This document shows, piece after piece, positions 1 through 8,474 of a DNA stretch of 64,000 nt (position 1 is the stretch's first letter; each line of letters starts with the position of its first letter). The notes under the pieces were generated by a model. That model was not told where the DNA came from. It saw only the letters and a program-made list of their open reading frames with translations, and searched no databases. A program made the translations under genes and the position numbers. Source of the stretch: an uncultured Acetatifactor sp. (lineage in GTDB: Bacteria > Bacillota > Clostridia > Lachnospirales > Lachnospiraceae); NCBI GenBank assembly GCA_910578815.1, contig CAJTSE010000002.1:94603-158602 (forward strand), written 5' to 3'.

Positions 1-62
1 CTCGCGGGAATAAAATTCACACTCTTGATGTACGCGTCTGACGGCTCGGTTTCCTATAAGAC

Positions 63-95
63 AAAAAGACGGCGGCAGGAATCGGCCCCGCCGCC
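63..95 (-). terminator. Probable intrinsic terminator
   Basis: A GC-rich hairpin has arms GGCGGC (71-76) and GCCGCC (90-95). Read on the minus strand it is followed by a run of five T (complement of 63-67). It lies 55 bases after the stop of the minus-strand gene at 150, so it probably ends the three-gene unit 1928-150. Nothing else in positions 1-149 could be assigned. Confidence 0.6.
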
Positions 96-149
96 AAATG
101 TCCAGTCAACCATAGAATGCACTCACTACGAGTATTCTATTGTCATGAA

Positions 150-761
150 TTACAGGTTATGTGCCTGATTATACGCATTACAAATCTTATTGGAATTTTT
201 GATCAAAATACTCATGGCAATAAAGGGGCCGATGCCGCAAAGCACGGCGCCGAAAAGATGCCACATAAGAATCGTAGTACCATTCTCCTGAAAATTCATT
301 CCATATCTTGACGCATTTTCCGCAAGCCTGTTACCCAGCTTATACTCCCAAATCAGGTTATAAATACCGCAGGTAACAAAGGACAATACTATGTACTGAA
401 GCAGGCCGGCAGTGCTTTCACCATCACCCTCACATGCAATATTCACGTCCTTGGCCATCCTGTATATAAAATAATAACCATAGATGCCACAGGTAATGAT
501 CGACAGAATAATATAAACCAAAAGACCCCTGTCCGTCTTCAGCTTCTCACCTGCATAAGGCGCCTCTTTACCGGAAAAGGAATTACGGATGTCGTTAAAG
601 GCACTCTTTAACTCGCTTCCGGAATTGTTAAACGCCTGGGATGCCGTATTCTCCAGCTGCTTTTCAAAGGACTGCTGATCCGCCCCCCCCAGTTGACTTC
701 CGCAGTTCGGGCATACCGATGCACCGTCTTCTACACTTTTTCCACACTTTGGACAAAACAT
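150..761 (-). CDS. Zinc-ribbon membrane protein with DUF4234-like domain
   Basis: This is a 203-residue protein of unknown function. The N-terminus is a zinc ribbon with Cys pairs C3/C6 and C17/C20 (CPKC and CPNC). A polar linker of about 60 residues follows. The C-terminal half has two similar hydrophobic segments, each with the motif TCGIY, then a third hydrophobic stretch near residues 165-185. This pattern is that of DUF4234 membrane proteins. The ATG is preceded by GAGGAG about ten bases upstream. The gene starts 16 bases after the DUF2752 gene and is probably co-transcribed with it and with the phosphoesterase gene. Family assignment is by pattern; the function is not known. Confidence 0.75.
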   Translation of the reverse strand: MFCPKCGKSVEDGASVCPNCGSQLGGADQQSFEKQLENTASQAFNNSGSELKSAFNDIRNSFSGKEAPYAGEKLKTDRGLLVYIILSIITCGIYGYYFIYRMAKDVNIACEGDGESTAGLLQYIVLSFVTCGIYNLIWEYKLGNRLAENASRYGMNFQENGTTILMWHLFGAVLCGIGPFIAMSILIKNSNKICNAYNQAHNL

Positions 762-777
762 AAGTAAAACACTCCTC

Positions 778-1266
778 TCATTTTCTTTCGTGCCCTATTA
801 ACCGAAATATAATATTATTCTGTGGTTCAAAAACCACTATATCCCCCTCGGTAAATAAGAGCCTATATATATATACTATAATAAAGGCCATAATTATTGT
901 CAACATAATAATTTTATAAATTTTAATATTTATTTTAGATTTAAGCAGATATATCCCTACTGCTGCCGGCGGAACCGCAAACAACGGATGATAGTAAAAC
1001 GCCGTCGCAAAGTTCAGCCTCAGCAAAGACAGCCATGCTCTTGTCATGCCGCATCCAAGGCAGGAAATTCCCGTAATAAATTTAATGGGACAGCCAATCC
1101 CCGCAAAATGAAAAAAAACATAAATAAACAGGATTGCCGCCGCTCCCAAAATAAAATCCTTATGCTGTTTCCAACACGTTTTATTCCCGAAAATTTTCAT
1201 TTGACCCTTCCCTGCCCCGGATAAAGGCATTGCACAAGCGCTTCCCTCCGCCGCATCCCTCATCAC
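778..1266 (-). CDS. DUF2752 family membrane protein
   Basis: A small membrane protein of up to 162 residues. The segment GIGCPIKFITGISCLGCGMT, followed by a conserved RAW and a hydrophobic YYHP region, is characteristic of DUF2752, a family with no established function. Two or three membrane spans are visible. The start is uncertain: GTG/ATG at 1266/1263 overlaps the stop of the upstream phosphoesterase gene, which would allow translational coupling. However, an ATG at 1200 has a closer purine-rich site (GGGAAGGG) and would give a 140-residue protein without the polar N-terminal extension. The gene lies between the phosphoesterase and the zinc-ribbon protein genes in an apparent operon. Confidence 0.7.
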   Translation of the reverse strand: MMRDAAEGSACAMPLSGAGKGQMKIFGNKTCWKQHKDFILGAAAILFIYVFFHFAGIGCPIKFITGISCLGCGMTRAWLSLLRLNFATAFYYHPLFAVPPAAVGIYLLKSKINIKIYKIIMLTIIMAFIIVYIYRLLFTEGDIVVFEPQNNIIFRLIGHERK

Positions 1267-1928
1267 CCTGCATCATGCAGCCGATTCAGGATCCCGTCCG
1301 CGTCGATTCCCGGATGGGTCAGATACATGCGGCTGATTTCTTCTGCAAACTCCGGAGAAATTTGATTTTTCCCTGCAATGACCTTTGTCGTCATCCCCTT
1401 TTCAATCCCCCGGATCACCCCGCGGACAATACGTTCCCTGTCCGCTTCGGATTTAGGAATCTGCAGGGCCCTGCCCGTATGCGGAATGATAATCTGCTCC
1501 ACCCGGAAATCTCCGCTCTCCGACACCTCCAAAAGAGCCATGGTAATTTCCTGATTGAACCGCCTGGGGCCGCAGCTTCCGGGATTTAAAAAGCGGATAC
1601 CCTGCTCCCTGCTGTCGGCATATTTATGTGAATGTCCGTAAATTACCATCTTCACGCCTTGCAAGTCCGCCGGTATATCCTTCTTTTTATGACACATGAA
1701 AACGGACACACCGCATACTTCAAGCTTTTCCCAAAGCGGAATATGCCGTGCCCATTCCTTGTCGTTATTTCCTCTGACTGCCTTAACCGGCGCAATCCGC
1801 CCAAGCTCATCCAGCAGTCCCTGACCGCCGATGTCCCCTCCGTGCAGAATCAGGCTGCACTCCTGCAGATGCTCGATCACCTCCGGCCGCAACAGTCCGT
1901 GGGTATCTGAAATAATTCCGATTCTCAT
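1263..1928 (-). CDS. YfcE-type metallophosphoesterase
   Basis: A 221-residue calcineurin-like phosphoesterase of the YfcE/MJ0936 type, which hydrolyses phosphodiesters or small organic phosphates using two metal ions. All metal-binding motifs are present in order: D-x-H in ISDTHG near the N-terminus, HGGD, GNND, the lone CH in FMCHKK, and GHSHK. The usual family length is about 160 residues. Here an extra C-terminal region of about 55 residues follows and is of unknown role. The ATG at 1928 has AAAGG about eight bases upstream; the ATG at 1934 would be too close to it. Start of a probable three-gene operon. Confidence 0.8.
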   Translation of the reverse strand: MRIGIISDTHGLLRPEVIEHLQECSLILHGGDIGGQGLLDELGRIAPVKAVRGNNDKEWARHIPLWEKLEVCGVSVFMCHKKKDIPADLQGVKMVIYGHSHKYADSREQGIRFLNPGSCGPRRFNQEITMALLEVSESGDFRVEQIIIPHTGRALQIPKSEADRERIVRGVIRGIEKGMTTKVIAGKNQISPEFAEEISRMYLTHPGIDADGILNRLHDAG

Positions 1929-2101
1929 ACTCATACCTTTACATTTACGAGGCTTATAAACCTGTTTTCCTTATTAGTATACTATATTTCAAACCCCTTC
2001 ACAATCCTGAATCGAACCATATGCCGCCGTACATTGACAGAAGCCGCGGCTTTGTGCTATTTTTAATGCTGATAAGGATATTTTACAGGACGGTATTTAC
2101 G

Positions 2102-3442
2102 ATGGATCAATTATCACTCTTTGACATGCAGTCAGAACACACACTCTCCCCCGCATCCGCACCCCTGGCGGACCGGATGCGCCCGGAGACCCTGGAGGAT
2201 TACGCCGGGCAGCGCCACCTGCTGGGCGAGGGTATGCTGCTGCGCAGGATGCTGGAGCAGGATCAGATTCCTTCCATGATTTTCTGGGGGCCGCCCGGAG
2301 TAGGCAAGACCACTTTAGCCCGGATTATCGCCAAGCGTATTAGCTCCGATTTTGTAAACTTCAGCGCCGTTACCAGCGGTATCCGGGAAATTAAAGATAT
2401 TATGCAGAAGGCAGAGGAAAACCGCGTCTATGGCAGGCGGACCCTCTGCTTTGTAGACGAGATCCACCGCTTTAACAAAGCACAGCAGGACGCTTTTCTT
2501 CCCTATGTGGAAAAAGGCAGCATCACCCTGATCGGTGCCACCACGGAAAATCCTTCCTTTGAGATCAATGCCGCACTGCTGTCCCGCTGTAAGGTTTTTG
2601 TGTTGAGGGAGCTGTCCCGTGAGGACCTTGCCGAGCTGCTGAAGCGCACTCTTACGGAGAAAAGAGGCTTCGGCACCATGGAGATTCATATGGCGCCGGA
2701 GCTCATAGAGGTCATTGCCGATTTTGCCAACGGAGACGCCCGCACCGCCTTAAACACCCTGGAAATGGCCGTACTGAACGGCGACATCCATCCTGACGGC
2801 TCCATCACCGTTAAAAATGAGACCCTGGAGCAATGCCTTGGCAAAAAGACCTTACTCTACGACAAAAAGGGCGAAGAGCATTATAACCTGATCTCCGCCT
2901 TGCATAAATCCATGCGTAATTCCGACCCCGACGCGGCGGTATATTGGCTGGCCAGGATGCTGGAGGCGGGGGAAGACCCGCTCTTCATCGCCAGAAGGCT
3001 CATCCGCTTTGCCAGCGAGGACATTGGCCTGGCGGACAATCAGGCCCTGCAGATTGCCGTAACCGCCTATCAGGCCTGCCATTTTAACGGGATGCCGGAA
3101 TGCAATCTAAACCTTGCTCAGGCCGTGATCTATCTCTCCCTTTCTCCCCGCTCCAACGCGGTATACCGGGCTTACGAAACCGCCAAAGCGGACGCGCTGA
3201 CACGGCTTGCGGAGCCGGTGCCCCTTGTGATCCGTAACGCTCCCACCCGGCTCATGAGTGACCTGCATTATGGAGACGGCTATATCTATGCCCATGACAC
3301 GGAGGAAAAGCAGGCCCGCATGACCTGCCTGCCGGAAAGCCTGAAGGACAGACGCTATTACCTGCCCTCCGAAGAGGGCAGTGAAAAATACTTTAAGGAA
3401 CGGCTGGAACGCAGCCGGGCTTTTCGGGATCAGACGGAATAG
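2102..3442 (+). CDS. rarA: Replication-associated recombination protein A (RarA/MgsA)
   Basis: An AAA+ ATPase that acts at stalled replication forks and is related to clamp-loader subunits. The 446-residue protein has Walker A GPPGVGKTT at residues 63-71, Walker B with FVDEIHRF, the sensor motif GATTENPSF, and the family's C-terminal tetramerisation region with RNAPTRLM. The N-terminal QLSLFD motif resembles a sliding-clamp-binding peptide. The ATG at 2102 is chosen because the protein begins with this motif and AGGA lies about ten bases upstream; an in-frame ATG at 2021 would add 27 residues that do not look like the family. Its 3' end overlaps the convergent gene at 3430 by 13 bases. Confidence 0.93.
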   Translation: MDQLSLFDMQSEHTLSPASAPLADRMRPETLEDYAGQRHLLGEGMLLRRMLEQDQIPSMIFWGPPGVGKTTLARIIAKRISSDFVNFSAVTSGIREIKDIMQKAEENRVYGRRTLCFVDEIHRFNKAQQDAFLPYVEKGSITLIGATTENPSFEINAALLSRCKVFVLRELSREDLAELLKRTLTEKRGFGTMEIHMAPELIEVIADFANGDARTALNTLEMAVLNGDIHPDGSITVKNETLEQCLGKKTLLYDKKGEEHYNLISALHKSMRNSDPDAAVYWLARMLEAGEDPLFIARRLIRFASEDIGLADNQALQIAVTAYQACHFNGMPECNLNLAQAVIYLSLSPRSNAVYRAYETAKADALTRLAEPVPLVIRNAPTRLMSDLHYGDGYIYAHDTEEKQARMTCLPESLKDRRYYLPSEEGSEKYFKERLERSRAFRDQTE

Positions 3443-4722
3443 GCCTGCTTCAGCTTCCGCAAAAACTCAATCAATCGTACCGCCTCCTTCTGAAGCTCCA
3501 TCTCCTGCTCTTGAGCCGGAAGCCCCTCTACATAAGCGGGATTTTCAAAATGTCCTTTAAACTCCGCAATCTTTGTTCCGTTTACCAAAAGCTCCATCCC
3601 GTTCAAAACGGTAAGCCGGATGGAGAAATTCACCTCATCCCAGGGCTTGAACCTCCGATCCGCACCGTAGCACCCCTTTGTTGTAATTAAATACTTCTCA
3701 TAGATCAGAGGATACTCCCCCTCAGACAACACGATCCCACTGTCATTGAGTTCCTTCGGAAAGTCCTCAGGATCCCCTATGCAGGTAAACAATCCCGGAT
3801 GCTCGCTGTTCACAAAATGCCCCAGCTCGCAGTGACTGCCGATATATTGGTAAACATCCAGCCGATACGCCAGCTCCGCCATTCTGCTATATACATCTTT
3901 TCCAGAAATCTTCTGTTCAGAGCAGGGCAGCGATTCCTCGCCTTCCAGCACTTCTTCCTGCCCTTCCTGCAATATATTGCGATATTCCTCCTGTGCCGTA
4001 TCCAGATTCAACGGCTCATACCTGCTTTCATAATACTTCTTCCTGCCAAAGGGCGCATAATTTTCATCCAGCAGAATCATCTCCCCGGATGCAAGCGTGG
4101 GAAACTGCTTTGCAATCCGCTTCAGCACTTCCCATTCGTCCTGGGTATTCTCCTTATTGTCTTCCTCCGCCTGTTGTAAAGCCTCTTCAATTTCCTGACG
4201 ACTGCCCGTCCCCCAGCAAAGAGGATGCGGCTCAAAATTCGAATGATAGGAACCGCCTTCATAGGTAAAAAAGCAGGAACAGGGGATCTTTTCAAATAAT
4301 TCTTTTTTCGCGCCGTCCAAATTTTTTACCACCAGATTATAACATGCGTTGATTACCGGTACGTCGTCATGGGCTGCCAGATTTGCCACCGCCAATACGG
4401 TAAGCGGCTGAGTATTTACCACCATTCCCGGCACCAGCAGCCCTTCCTCATAAACCTCCCGCATATAATTCTCCGACACGCCCGTTCCCCAGAACCTCCA
4501 TAAAAAGAACAAAGCAGCCAGTCCGAAAATAATCCCCGGAATAAAACTTTTCAGAGCAACGCTGACGCCCACGGCCAGCGCCAGACTGATGAAAAAAAGG
4601 CCCATCGAGCTGCTGCGCTGCTTCAACACTCTTCCGATCAACTCATCATGCTTTCGAATCCAAGCCGTATCCGCATGGATACCGGATTTTGTACCTGCTT
4701 CAAACTGTGAATAATCTGTCAT
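3430..4722 (-). CDS. Membrane-anchored protein of unknown function (possibly DUF3239)
   Basis: A 430-residue protein that I do not firmly recognise. Residues 40-80 form two adjacent membrane spans. A soluble region with PGMVVNTQPLTVLAVANL follows, resembling DUF3239 proteins. The C-terminal half is acidic and soluble, with several Glu/Gln-rich stretches and no signal for export. The start ATG has AGGAGG about ten bases upstream. It stands alone between rarA (convergent, 13-base overlap) and a degenerate ORF, with an AT-rich 5' region that probably holds its own promoter. Function unknown; the DUF label is tentative. Confidence 0.6.
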   Translation of the reverse strand: MTDYSQFEAGTKSGIHADTAWIRKHDELIGRVLKQRSSSMGLFFISLALAVGVSVALKSFIPGIIFGLAALFFLWRFWGTGVSENYMREVYEEGLLVPGMVVNTQPLTVLAVANLAAHDDVPVINACYNLVVKNLDGAKKELFEKIPCSCFFTYEGGSYHSNFEPHPLCWGTGSRQEIEEALQQAEEDNKENTQDEWEVLKRIAKQFPTLASGEMILLDENYAPFGRKKYYESRYEPLNLDTAQEEYRNILQEGQEEVLEGEESLPCSEQKISGKDVYSRMAELAYRLDVYQYIGSHCELGHFVNSEHPGLFTCIGDPEDFPKELNDSGIVLSEGEYPLIYEKYLITTKGCYGADRRFKPWDEVNFSIRLTVLNGMELLVNGTKIAEFKGHFENPAYVEGLPAQEQEMELQKEAVRLIEFLRKLKQAYSV

Positions 4723-4906
4723 AACTACTTTATCCTCCTGTTTTATGCCCTTTAAATCTGCATAAAATTATACCACACAAATTTATCAGGTGCACCACAT
4801 AAATTTTGTTTACATTTATCCGGTTTCAGTTCATATTTGGCACCAAGCTACACCAGAGCCGTGTCCTTGCCCCGGACTATTGGGCACGGCCATGACTAGC
4901 CGATAC

Positions 4907-5323
4907 TCAGTCCTCATTTTCCCACCATTCTTTTTGTCTGCATGGACGACAGGAAAGCGCACAAATTTTAAAGCAAATTAATAATCCACCTTCCCCTTTT
5001 GGCAGCCCCCTCACGTTCAAGAATTCCTCTATTTTTAATCTATCCATCGCATATCTGATCCCGCTCTTAGACATCTCCATTTTTCGTGCAATCTGATTCT
5101 GCGTAATACCAGGGTCTTCCTTAATGAATTCCACTATTCGCCTTTCTGTATCTGACAAAGTGTTTAGAAATTTTACTGGGCTTATTTCTGTGTCGGTTTC
5201 TTTTATTTGTATGCCAGTTTTTAAGTTTACTATGCCAGCATTATCTTCCTTTAATGCTATTTCTATGCCAGTTTCCACATTTTCTGTGCCAGTCCCGACT
5301 CCGGAACGCCGTACTCTCTGCAC
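4907..5323 (-). pseudogene. Winged-helix protein remnant
   Basis: The frame codes for up to 138 residues from a GTG with no clear ribosome binding site. Residues 55-105 read as a winged helix-turn-helix of the MarR/LexA-like type (LSDTERRIVEFIKEDPGITQ begins it). This domain often forms the C-terminus of ATP-binding Schlafen-like proteins. The N-terminal part is a low-complexity stretch built from repeated TGI-E/Q-I units. At DNA level it corresponds to four spaced copies of TGCCAGT between 5210 and 5295. The open frame runs upstream without a start codon into the hairpin at 5350-5385. I infer a decayed 3' end of a larger gene; a small intact regulator is possible. Confidence 0.4.
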
Positions 5324-5349
5324 CCCAACAGCCGCCTTACTCGCAGAAA

Positions 5350-5385
5350 CACCCCATGCCGAACCTGTTTCCCCGGCATGGGGTG
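5350..5385 (-). terminator. Hairpin after ABC transporter operon
   Basis: A perfect 11-bp stem (CACCCCATGCC at 5350-5360 with its complement at 5375-5385) and a 14-base loop lie 31 bases after the stop of the permease gene at 5417. Only a short T-rich stretch follows on the minus strand, so it may be a weak intrinsic terminator or an mRNA-stabilising hairpin. Confidence 0.5.
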
Positions 5386-5416
5386 TGCATATCAGTACCT
5401 TATTTCCCTTTTCTGT

Positions 5417-6049
5417 CTACAGCCATCCGCGCCTCCTCACCCTTTCGCGGACAACAACCCCTGAAACCAGCAATACCGCCGCTCCCAAAAGCCAGCAGCC
5501 CCAGCTTCCATACTCTCCCTTCATCATCTGGAACAAGGCAAACTTCCACAGATATTTTCCCCCGCCAATATTTATTGCATAATAAACCACGGCGATCATG
5601 TACCCGACAACTACCTGGTTGGTCACTGCCGAAGCGAAAAAACCGATGCTTCCCAGGAAGAGGATTTCACAGCACGCTCCCAGGAAGAGGCTGCCGACGT
5701 CGAAGCTCCCCCCTCCCCTTACCATAAGACCCATAAACAGCGATACGACCAGAATACATACCAGAACCGCCAGCAGGATACGAGGCAGGTAAAGCTGCCA
5801 CATGGCTGTCTCTTTGCTTCGCTCCAGATCCCAGATTTCCCGGTCCTGTTCCGGCATGAAAAGGGGCGTAAATAAAAGGATTCCTGTAAATGCCACATAC
5901 ATCTCCATCACCTTTGCCGCCTGTGCGTCCTCCAAGCCCCTAAAGCTTACAAATCCGCCGGATAAGGCCACAAACAAGAGAACCATCAAGAGATGGGGAA
6001 AGTACTGTCTTTTTACAAAGCCGGCCGTCAACCTGCCGTATTTTTCCAT
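5417..6049 (-). CDS. ABC transporter permease (second subunit)
   Basis: A 210-residue integral membrane protein with six hydrophobic segments, the last gene of an apparent unit ATPase-permease-permease. The ATG at 6049 is preceded by GGGGGAAG at good distance; it overlaps the upstream permease gene by 22 bases, implying translational coupling. The N-terminus is soluble (MEKYGRL) and leads into spans near residues 20-40, 50-65, 90-115, 125-145, 150-170 and 185-205. No family name is obvious beyond ABC-2-like permeases of antimicrobial-peptide export or immunity systems. The adjacent sensor kinase and response regulator support a role in sensing or resisting a peptide antibiotic. Confidence 0.7.
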   Translation of the reverse strand: MEKYGRLTAGFVKRQYFPHLLMVLLFVALSGGFVSFRGLEDAQAAKVMEMYVAFTGILLFTPLFMPEQDREIWDLERSKETAMWQLYLPRILLAVLVCILVVSLFMGLMVRGGGSFDVGSLFLGACCEILFLGSIGFFASAVTNQVVVGYMIAVVYYAINIGGGKYLWKFALFQMMKGEYGSWGCWLLGAAVLLVSGVVVRERVRRRGWL

Positions 6050-7266
6050 ATCAGGCTTCCCCCTTTCCTGCACTTTCTCTCATAAATCACCACGGTCAGG
6101 ATGACGCAGACCACTGCCAGCAAGAAATAATAGCCCCTGTTCTGCAGAAATTCTTTTTCCAGCGAAGAGAAAAGAGTCGTCTGTCCCAGCGTGTTCCATC
6201 TGGCTATCAGCCTCATGCGAAAATCCCCTGCCAGTACATCCGCCCCGAACACGCTTCCGATTGCCCATGCAACCTGCAAAAATACTGCCAAAATCGTGTC
6301 CGTAAGCTCCGTGATCAGAAAAGACAAGGCCAGCACCACCATGATCTCCGGCAAAAGCCATACCCCCGGCACGGTCAAAAATGCCATGCCATCCGCCCTG
6401 ATTCCAAGGGCCTGCGCCCGGTAGCAGAAAGGCTGCTGCATCAGGAAAGCGGTAACAAACACCGGGATGCAAAGCATGACCAGATTGGCAAGATAGCGGC
6501 TCACGATAATCTGTGCACCAGACGCCGACTTGGAAAACATAACCTGCTGCGCCTTTGCCCTTTTGTCCCGGAGCGCCCTTGACACACCGACAAAAATCGG
6601 CAGGATGGCAAGCACTATCCCTGCATAATCGCAGAAAAGGCGCATATAAGCCCGCGTCACACGGTCCTTTTCACACAGGGCATCAAATTCCTCCTTCGCC
6701 AGTTCATAAGTCATGGGAACGCGGATACCGTACTCATATTTACTTTTCTCATAAGCAGATCCCCTGCCCACCAGGTCGCAGATCTCATCCATTGCCGCCT
6801 CAAATTCCGCATAGGTAAAGCCTTCTTTTACAGGCACCTTATAGTTTGCCTGGGCCGCATCCATCTCTTCCGCGCTGCCCGGATCATACTCTCCAAAATG
6901 CCCTGACCTCTCTTCCATCAGCACTGCAAAGGGTTTGCCCGTACAGCGTTCCAGAATGGCCTCCGCCTGCTCCGTCTCCCTGTCGGTCAGCGTTACGCCC
7001 TTGTAAAATCCCAGCGGGTAAGTGGCCCAGGAATTGTGATAGACATCCCCCACCAGATTTGCCAGCGTCCCCTCCATGATCAATGTCTCATCCTTCGTCA
7101 CAGTGGTTCCATAATAGGACTGCCCCGGTACTGGAGCCTGTAGTCCTTCCGCACTGTCACTGCTCATCTGGCCGGTGATGAACAGTACAAAAACCACAAC
7201 ATAAATAAGATATACCAGACTTTTCAAAACCTGCTTGCATTCCTTGAAAAATAATGCTCCCAACAT
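6028..7266 (-). CDS. ABC transporter permease with large extracellular domain
   Basis: A 412-residue permease. A first membrane span (about residues 12-32) is followed by a soluble domain of roughly 170 residues rich in Glu, Lys and Tyr. Five or six further spans fill the C-terminal half. This layout is that of ABC-2 permeases, in which the large loop lies outside the cell. The ATG at 7266 has GGAAAGG six bases upstream. The stop overlaps the next permease gene, and the ATPase gene lies upstream, separated by a 209-base spacer with hairpins. Function inferred: export of, or protection from, a membrane-active peptide. The substrate cannot be read from the sequence. Confidence 0.72.
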   Translation of the reverse strand: MLGALFFKECKQVLKSLVYLIYVVVFVLFITGQMSSDSAEGLQAPVPGQSYYGTTVTKDETLIMEGTLANLVGDVYHNSWATYPLGFYKGVTLTDRETEQAEAILERCTGKPFAVLMEERSGHFGEYDPGSAEEMDAAQANYKVPVKEGFTYAEFEAAMDEICDLVGRGSAYEKSKYEYGIRVPMTYELAKEEFDALCEKDRVTRAYMRLFCDYAGIVLAILPIFVGVSRALRDKRAKAQQVMFSKSASGAQIIVSRYLANLVMLCIPVFVTAFLMQQPFCYRAQALGIRADGMAFLTVPGVWLLPEIMVVLALSFLITELTDTILAVFLQVAWAIGSVFGADVLAGDFRMRLIARWNTLGQTTLFSSLEKEFLQNRGYYFLLAVVCVILTVVIYERKCRKGGSLIWKNTAG

Positions 7267-7442
7267 CGTAACCTTTCCCTGTCCTTTCTCGCATTTCCAG
7301 ACATGCCGACTTTGTCGGCACAAACAATTAATGAACTCGGTGCCAGTCCGGAAGAATACCTGCCCAAAGCAATTTTATTCGCTTGGCATTCTTCCCGGAA
7401 TGACCTGGATTTTCCATGCGCTTTAACGCTATGGTCAGGTAC

Positions 7443-7469
7443 AAAGAGGTGTGTTTACACACCCTCTTT
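7443..7469. other. Hairpin between ABC ATPase and permease genes
   Basis: Positions 7443-7469 form a stem of about 12 bp, AAAGAGG-TGTGT paired with ACACACC-CTCTTT around a small loop, just after the ATPase stop at 7476. The 209-base spacer holds two more inverted repeats: TGCCGAC/GTCGGCA at 7302-7319, and GGAAGAAT/ATTCTTCC at about 7350-7398. No strong T tract follows. The set could stabilise the ATPase mRNA or attenuate permease expression. Confidence 0.4.
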
Positions 7470-7475
7470 CTGACC

Positions 7476-8354
7476 TTAGAAAATCTTCATTCCGTGTGCC
7501 ATCAGATACATATAGGCATCTTCCACATCAGGCTGCACCGGCTTTGCCTGGGGGAAAGGGGGGGCGTCCGCTATTATTTTTACATTCGCCGTACTCCCTG
7601 TTGTCAGGATTCCAGTCACCATATATTTTTCCTTTACTTTTTCCAGTTCCACCGCTGCGATCTCCGCAGAATACACCTTGCCCTCCACCAGGGCAAGAAG
7701 CTCCGCCACCCTGCCGTCAAAACAGATTTTCCCCTGGTTCAGCACGGCAATGTTCTCGCAGGTAGCTTCAATATCGCCTACAATATGAGTAGAAAGCAGG
7801 ACAATTCTGTCCTTCGCGATCTCGCACAGCAGATTGCGGAAACGGACTCTCTCTTCCGGGTCCAGCCCCGCCGTAGGCTCGTCTACAATGATCACCTTGG
7901 GATCGTGTATGATCGCCTGTGCGATACCAAGCCGTCTCTTCATCCCCCCCGACATGGATTTTACTTTTGTCCTCTGCTTTTCCAGCAGATTGACCTTTTC
8001 CAGCATCTGCGGCACTCTTTTCTTTCGCTCCTGCCTGCTCATGCCCGAAAGCACCGCCAGGTAATCCAGCGCCTCGTAAGCACTCATATTTCCGTACATG
8101 GAAAAGTCCTGCGGAAGATACCCTGTCATGCTCCGGATCTGCCTGCTGTTTTCCACCGGTACGCCGCAGATCTTCACTTCGCCCTCTGTCTTTTCCAGCA
8201 GTGTGGCCAGCACTTTCATCAGCGTGGTCTTTCCCGCCCCGTTCGGGCCAAGCAGCCCGAACATCCCCTGTGGTATCGTCAGGTTTACCTTCGATAAAGC
8301 CTGTTTTTTCCCGTAATATTTTGTCAGATTCTGAATTTCGATTGAAATATCCAT
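7476..8354 (-). CDS. ABC transporter ATP-binding protein
   Basis: The 292-residue nucleotide-binding subunit of the transporter. It has Walker A GPNGAGKTT near residue 38, the Q-loop in TGYLPQDF, signature MSGGMKRR, Walker B VIIVDEPTAGLDP, and the switch His in LLSTHIV. The C-terminal 70 residues extend beyond the core domain. The family is that of bacteriocin and antibiotic exporters (BcrA/NatA type). The ATG at 8354 has GAAAGGAG at ideal distance. It follows the sensor kinase gene by 120 bases. That gap carries an inverted repeat AAAGAGA/TCTCTAT near 8400-8420, which could be a control site. Confidence 0.88.
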   Translation of the reverse strand: MDISIEIQNLTKYYGKKQALSKVNLTIPQGMFGLLGPNGAGKTTLMKVLATLLEKTEGEVKICGVPVENSRQIRSMTGYLPQDFSMYGNMSAYEALDYLAVLSGMSRQERKKRVPQMLEKVNLLEKQRTKVKSMSGGMKRRLGIAQAIIHDPKVIIVDEPTAGLDPEERVRFRNLLCEIAKDRIVLLSTHIVGDIEATCENIAVLNQGKICFDGRVAELLALVEGKVYSAEIAAVELEKVKEKYMVTGILTTGSTANVKIIADAPPFPQAKPVQPDVEDAYMYLMAHGMKIF

Positions 8355-8474
8355 TTATACTGCAGCTCCTTTCCTGAACCAACCGGCTTATGAAAACAGT
8401 ATAAAGAGAAAATCTCTATAAATTCCCTATGCAAACAAAAGAAATTCTAAAAAGACATAAAGAAAACTATGTTT

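Noticed and set aside
1..149. Plus-strand open frame entering from the left edge
   Set aside because: No recognisable sequence, and it passes through a terminator hairpin that serves the minus-strand operon.
7416..8297. 293-codon plus-strand frame opposite the ABC ATPase
   Set aside because: The minus strand has all ABC ATPase motifs; no start signal or recognisable domain on the plus strand.
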